A DNA stretch of 64,000 nucleotides from a virus. The DNA is taken from the IMG/VR virus record IMGVR_UViG_3300020446_001812, positions 1 to 64,000 of that record. One strand, written 5' to 3'. Position numbers and translations under genes: made by a program. Shown here in pieces: positions 60,101 through 64,000 of this stretch. The notes under the pieces were generated by a model. The model ran no database searches. It had not been told where the DNA came from and saw nothing but the letters and a program-made list of their open reading frames with translations. The first letter of the stretch is position 1; every line of letters begins with the position of its first letter.

Positions 60101-60859
60101 ATGCAAGATATTATAAAATCAAACACCAACACTTTATCTTATATACAATACATTGCATTGTTCATTGTTGTTGTAGGGTTTGTCTATGTGGATTTTACCT
60201 GGCAATTCATTGCATTATCGATATTAAGTTTTTATATATTTTCTATACTTGGTTTGAGTTTGACGTTGCATAGATATTATAGTCATAAGAATTTTGAATT
60301 CAAGAACAATATTTTGCGTAAATTATTTACATATATTGCTATATTAGCAGGTAGGGGTAGTCCGTTAGGATGGGTCTACATACATAGAATACATCATAGG
60401 CATGCTGATACAGAATCAGACCCGCATGGACCTAAGACTACTGGTTTAAGATTTTTTGGATTCAAACCTAAAGATACAGAAAATAAAATGAAGGTTTTTT
60501 TAGTAAAAGATTTACTTAATAAAGAACAATTATTTTATCATAATTATTATTTGTTGTTTATTTTAGGATTTATGGCTATTCTTGGTATAATAAATTTTGA
60601 TTTTTTATATTTTGGTTACGCTATTCCGTTACTTGGTATACAATTTAGTCAAAACTTTTTTAACTTTTTTGCACACAAATTAGGGTATAGAAATCATAAT
60701 ACTAAAGATGATAGTACTAATAATATTTTACTATGGCCTCTTATTTGGGGAGATGCATGGCACAATAATCATCACAACAATTTAGCTAAATTTACTACAA
60801 AAGAAAAATGGTGGGAATTAGATCCTGTTGTGAGTATAGCAGGAGTAATTAAAAAATGA
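60101..60859 (+). CDS. Membrane fatty acid desaturase (1)
   Basis: A 252-residue integral-membrane, diiron desaturase of the acyl-CoA/acyl-lipid delta-9 type. The three His boxes are HRYYSH (57-62), HRIHHRH (95-101) and HNNHH (221-225), with W-G-D-A-W before the last. Hydrophobic segments flank them: about 15-55 and 145-195 should be paired membrane helices. It introduces a cis double bond into a fatty chain using oxygen and reduced ferredoxin or similar. The stop overlaps a second desaturase start (ATGA). A 9-base gap separates it from the GNAT-like gene. Confidence 0.88.
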   Translation: MQDIIKSNTNTLSYIQYIALFIVVVGFVYVDFTWQFIALSILSFYIFSILGLSLTLHRYYSHKNFEFKNNILRKLFTYIAILAGRGSPLGWVYIHRIHHRHADTESDPHGPKTTGLRFFGFKPKDTENKMKVFLVKDLLNKEQLFYHNYYLLFILGFMAILGIINFDFLYFGYAIPLLGIQFSQNFFNFFAHKLGYRNHNTKDDSTNNILLWPLIWGDAWHNNHHNNLAKFTTKEKWWELDPVVSIAGVIKK

Positions 60860-61626
60860 ATTATTTAAAAAGTAATACAATAGTTGCACAAATAGTTCTT
60901 GCTATATCATTAGCTGGAACAATTTTTGGTTATTACAGTTACGGCATTACATTAGGAACCGTATTACTGCCTATATTAGGATACTTTTTATATGTAGGTT
61001 TAGGAATAAGTGTTACCTTTCACAGACAACTTACGCATAGATCATACAAAACACATCCTTGGATTATAAAATTAGGAACAATTCTTGGAACATTAAGCAA
61101 CACAGGAAGTAGCATTGTGTGGGTAGCAATACATATGAATCATCATAGACACGCAGATACTGAAAAAGACCCTCATAGTCCAAGACATCAAGGATTAAAA
61201 ACTTTTGCATTAGAGTATGATTTAGACACAAGCCGAGTGAAATGGAAAATGAAACATCTAATAGGAGATCCATTTCATATGTTTCTACACAAATATTATT
61301 TTGCAGTAATTGCTCTATGGAGTTTAATTCTATATATTATTGGCGGATTTTATCTAATGGTATTTCTACATTGGTTTCCAATGATAATAAGCGGAGCAAT
61401 GAGTAATATTGTAAACTATATAGGGCATAAACCTAATTGGTGGGGTGGCTATCGTAGATATAATACACGAGATGATAGTATAAACAACTGGCTATGGGCG
61501 ATTCCAAGCTGGGGAGAAACATTACACAACAATCATCATAAAAGACCTTATTCATACAGCCATGGTGAAAAGTGGTGGGAAATTGATATTGGGGCATATA
61601 TTGTTAAGCTAATAAAGGCTAGATAA
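60856..61626 (+). CDS. Membrane fatty acid desaturase (2)
   Basis: A 256-residue paralogue with His boxes HRQLTH (56-61), NHHRH (95-99) and HNNHH (224-228), and D-P-H-S-P after the second box as in the first copy. Membrane helices are expected at about 10-50 and 140-195. The two copies are diverged, so they may set bonds at different positions or act on different lipids. Together they could alter host membrane fluidity or supply an unsaturated lipid to the island's pathway. The next gene starts four bases after the stop. Confidence 0.88.
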   Translation: MNYLKSNTIVAQIVLAISLAGTIFGYYSYGITLGTVLLPILGYFLYVGLGISVTFHRQLTHRSYKTHPWIIKLGTILGTLSNTGSSIVWVAIHMNHHRHADTEKDPHSPRHQGLKTFALEYDLDTSRVKWKMKHLIGDPFHMFLHKYYFAVIALWSLILYIIGGFYLMVFLHWFPMIISGAMSNIVNYIGHKPNWWGGYRRYNTRDDSINNWLWAIPSWGETLHNNHHKRPYSYSHGEKWWEIDIGAYIVKLIKAR

Positions 61627-61629
61627 TAT

Positions 61630-63252
61630 ATGACGCAAGTTATTATTTTTACTGGGACATCCCGAACTGATCCCAAAAATAAAATTTATTCTCAACAAGA
61701 CATGACAGCAAGTATCTTGATGCGACCATTAGGTGCGTATCAGATTGCTTCTATATTAAGAGCAAATGGATATACAGTACAGGTTATAGATCGCTTCCAT
61801 TGGTTAATTAGAGAAAAAGGTCGTGAATTTTACCGGGAAGTTATCCGGCCTCATATAGGAGCTGATACATTATGGATAGGATGGAGCAATACCTTTTGGG
61901 AAGGTGAACCAAGAGCTGGGCCTGAAGATTTAAAAAACATAGGATATTTGGCAGAGGCAGCACGTTCTGTAGGCATGCGAGAAGAAGGGTTGCAGGCAAT
62001 GCAAAACTATAGGCAGGAGATAAATCCAAATATTAAATTTGTAGTTGGTGGCGCAAAAACTTGGAGATGGAGTCAACAGGATTTTAAGTTTTTTGATTAT
62101 TATGTAGAAGGCTATGCTGATGTAATGGCTTTAGAATTGACCAATTGGTTAGCTGGCAAAGGAGATAAGCCTGCTTGTAGACCTAACGATGACGGTTCTG
62201 AAATACTAGATTACGATAAACGTGGTGATAAATTTGACTTTGTAAATCATGTTCATAGATGGCATCCTACAGATTATTTAAATCAAGGAACTTCTTTACC
62301 TATAGAAATTGCAAGAGGTTGTATATTTAGATGTGCTTATTGTAGCTTTCCGTTAAACAATAAAAAGAAATTAGATTTTATTAGAGAACCAGAGCAACTG
62401 AAAGAAGAATTTGTAAGAAACTACGAAGAGTATGGAGTGACAAAATATTACTATGGAGATGATACTCATAATGATAGTGTAGAAAAACTAGAATTTTTGT
62501 ATGATAAAGTATACTCTCAGCTACCTTTCAAAATAGAATTCGCAACATATCTAAGATTAGATTTGCTTGCCGCACATCCACAAACTATACCATTGCTGTT
62601 AGAAAGTGGATTAGTAGGAACATTTTTTGGTATAGAAAGTTTCAACAAAGATGCTAATAAAACCGTAGGCAAAGGAGCTACAGAGGAAAAAATTTATGAA
62701 AATTTATACAAATGTAAAGATGTTTGGAAAGATAAGGTCCACATTCACGCTGGTCTAATAACAGGTTTGCCTAATGATAGCGAAGATACTATACTAGATT
62801 GGGGAATGAGAGCTACTAGTAAAGAATCACCTATTGACTATGCTATGATTACTGAATTACATTTATTTCCTAAATGGGGTAAAGACACTCATTGGCTTAA
62901 TAAAATGGAATTAAATCCTGCTTTTTATGGTTATGAGTTTGAAGAAGATGGCATTCAATATACAAATAATGTAGGATTAACAAAAAGCAGAGCGGCTCAA
63001 CTAGCAGTTCATTTATTAAAAAATATGGATGAGCAAAAAAAGGGCAAAGATTGGTCTATGAATAAGAGTCAAATGCAAGGATGGTATAGTTTTGCACATG
63101 CCGCAAATTGTGGTATGACCACCCATGAATACTTAAATAAGGGTCGATTAGATATTTTAAACCGTAGAGAAAGTATTTTAAATAATTATTATGCAAAATT
63201 AAAAAACGGTGCTAAAATAGAACAAAACAGAAAGGATAGTTATGATGGCTGA
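61630..63252 (+). CDS. B12-binding-domain radical SAM protein (9)
   Basis: A 540-residue enzyme with a different architecture. Residues about 1-170 look like a B12-binding Rossmann domain (IFTGTSRTD, YQIASILRANGYTVQVID, KFVVGGAKTW), although the D-x-H-x-x-G motif of His-ligated cobalamin is absent. The core has C231-C235-C238 (CIFRCAYC) in PIEIARGCIFRCAYCSFP, then YYYGDDTHN, and LVGTFFGIESFNKDANKTVG. Members of this class catalyse methylations, ring changes or tailoring of unactivated carbons. The C-terminal 120 residues are helical and specific to it. Cobalamin itself would have to come from the host. Confidence 0.85.
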   Translation: MTQVIIFTGTSRTDPKNKIYSQQDMTASILMRPLGAYQIASILRANGYTVQVIDRFHWLIREKGREFYREVIRPHIGADTLWIGWSNTFWEGEPRAGPEDLKNIGYLAEAARSVGMREEGLQAMQNYRQEINPNIKFVVGGAKTWRWSQQDFKFFDYYVEGYADVMALELTNWLAGKGDKPACRPNDDGSEILDYDKRGDKFDFVNHVHRWHPTDYLNQGTSLPIEIARGCIFRCAYCSFPLNNKKKLDFIREPEQLKEEFVRNYEEYGVTKYYYGDDTHNDSVEKLEFLYDKVYSQLPFKIEFATYLRLDLLAAHPQTIPLLLESGLVGTFFGIESFNKDANKTVGKGATEEKIYENLYKCKDVWKDKVHIHAGLITGLPNDSEDTILDWGMRATSKESPIDYAMITELHLFPKWGKDTHWLNKMELNPAFYGYEFEEDGIQYTNNVGLTKSRAAQLAVHLLKNMDEQKKGKDWSMNKSQMQGWYSFAHAANCGMTTHEYLNKGRLDILNRRESILNNYYAKLKNGAKIEQNRKDSYDG

Positions 63253-63610
63253 ACATTGGGGTTACCATGCTTTATTTGATTGTGCTGAATGCAATTTGCC
63301 TAGTGTGACTAGTAAAGATAATGTGCTTAATTTTCTAAAAGAGCTTGTTTTAGAAATAGATATGGTGCCTTTTGGTGATCCATTCATTGAACACTTTGCT
63401 ACACACGATCCGCAAAAAGCAGGTATTAGTTTTTTTCAAATGATTGAAACAAGTAACATAAGCGGACATCTTTGTGATATAAATGGTGATGCATATATAG
63501 ATGTTTTTTCATGCAAAGAATATGATGTAGAGAAAGCACAGGCAGTAGTACAAAAATATTTTTCACCTAAGAAAATTAGATTAAATTATATCACTAGATC
63601 TGCAAGTTAA
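63242..63610 (+). CDS. speD: S-adenosylmethionine decarboxylase homologue (SpeD-like)
   Basis: A 122-residue protein with the SpeD layout: WGYHALFDCAECN at the N-terminus, then a core IETSNISGH (68-76) that aligns to the family's I-S-E-S-H-I-T-I-H, then AYIDVFSCKEYDVEKA and a C-terminal strand. The pyruvoyl-forming Ser (S71), His (H76) and Cys (C91) are kept, but the residue before the Ser is Thr instead of Glu and the one after is Asn instead of His. It may form spermidine precursors or act on another amino acid; SpeD relatives with changed substrates are known. Two adjacent ATGs (63242, 63245) are possible, with AAGGA at 63232-63236. Confidence 0.72.
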   Translation: MMAEHWGYHALFDCAECNLPSVTSKDNVLNFLKELVLEIDMVPFGDPFIEHFATHDPQKAGISFFQMIETSNISGHLCDINGDAYIDVFSCKEYDVEKAQAVVQKYFSPKKIRLNYITRSAS

Positions 63611-63619
63611 GGATATGTG

Positions 63620-64000
63620 ATGATTCTTTTGTTCACAGATGTTAGTCATACTCCTGGTATAGGCAAATATGCTGGAACATATAAAGTTGCGACAGAATTA
63701 CGCAAAAATAAGTTTGATACCCAAGTTATTGATTGTTTTAAATACTTGGGTATTAAAAGGTTGAAAAAGATTCTTGATAAGTTCTTAACAAATAAAATTA
63801 TTTTGATTGGTATTAGTAATACCTTAATGTATAATCAAAAATTTATGTGGGGCATCACTGACAAAGAATTCGAGGAATTTGTAACTTATGCAAAAAAAAT
63901 AAATCCTAACATAAAATTTATGGTAGGAGGAGCAGGCGTTACACAATATTCTAATTGGCCATATATAGATTATTCTATAATAGGTAAAGGCGACTCAGCC
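63620..64000 (+). CDS. B12-binding-type domain, probable radical SAM protein (10), cut by the window end
   Basis: The first 127 residues of a gene running off the right edge. ATG at 63620 with AAGGA (63609-63613) six bases upstream. The translation opens MILLFTDVSHTPGIGKYAG, continues through FDTQVIDCFKYLG, KIILIGISNTLM and INPNIKFMVGGAGVTQ, and ends ...IIGKGDSA. The order of strands, including the F-M-V-G-G-A element, matches the N-terminal domain of the protein at 61630, so a radical SAM core is expected beyond the edge. The cluster Cys residues are not yet in view. Confidence 0.6.
   Translation, partial: MILLFTDVSHTPGIGKYAGTYKVATELRKNKFDTQVIDCFKYLGIKRLKKILDKFLTNKIILIGISNTLMYNQKFMWGITDKEFEEFVTYAKKINPNIKFMVGGAGVTQYSNWPYIDYSIIGKGDSA

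Overview
The window is part of the genome of a tailed, lytic marine myovirus of the T4 superfamily. It is strongly AT-rich and densely packed, with most genes overlapping by 1-8 bases. The core genes fit a marine T4-like phage of the pelagiphage (SAR11) or cyanophage type: recombination nucleases gp46/gp47, the gp55 late sigma factor, and a baseplate module with gp53, gp5, gp25 and gp6. The low GC and protein style lean towards a SAR11-type host, but that is inference. I saw no integrase, tRNA gene, CRISPR array or insertion sequence.

Layout. (1) About 68-5130, minus strand: a GIY-YIG (SegE-like) nuclease, a small conserved protein, hydroxymethylbilane synthase (hemC), gp46, gp47 and gp55. 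Two sigma-70-type promoters drive this block leftward (4265-4293 and 5153-5181). (2) 5211-37534, plus strand: virion genes, mostly baseplate and tail fibres. They include a 4,960-residue protein with a split beta-propeller-like repeat region and three related fibre proteins. Five T4-like late motifs (ATAAATA class) lie 20-23 bases before the first gene of each sub-block, as expected if gp55 drives them. (3) 37596-64000, plus strand: an accessory island of about 30 genes behind a sigma-70 promoter at 37542-37570, with a second full-consensus promoter at 56167-56195.

The island is the exceptional part. It holds nine genes with an intact radical-SAM CX3CX2C motif, six of them of the N-terminal-twitch type and clearly related. 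A tenth gene, cut by the window end, looks like the N-terminus of another B12-binding-type radical SAM enzyme. With them are four GT-A glycosyltransferase-like proteins, two SGNH-hydrolase-like proteins, three 2-oxoglutarate/Fe(II) oxygenase-like proteins, two methyltransferase-like proteins, a SIS-type sugar isomerase, a CMP-sugar synthetase-like protein, a nitroreductase-like protein, a GNAT-like protein, two membrane desaturases and an AdoMet-decarboxylase homologue. Several genes are unrecognised.

The simplest reading is a phage-encoded pathway that builds or remodels an unusual glycan, glycolipid or peptide decoration, acting either on the host envelope or on the phage's own fibres, whose genes lie directly upstream. 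The first steps could be a phosphosugar isomerase and a nucleotide-sugar synthetase, followed by transfer and radical or oxidative tailoring. The product is unknown and cannot be read from the sequence alone.
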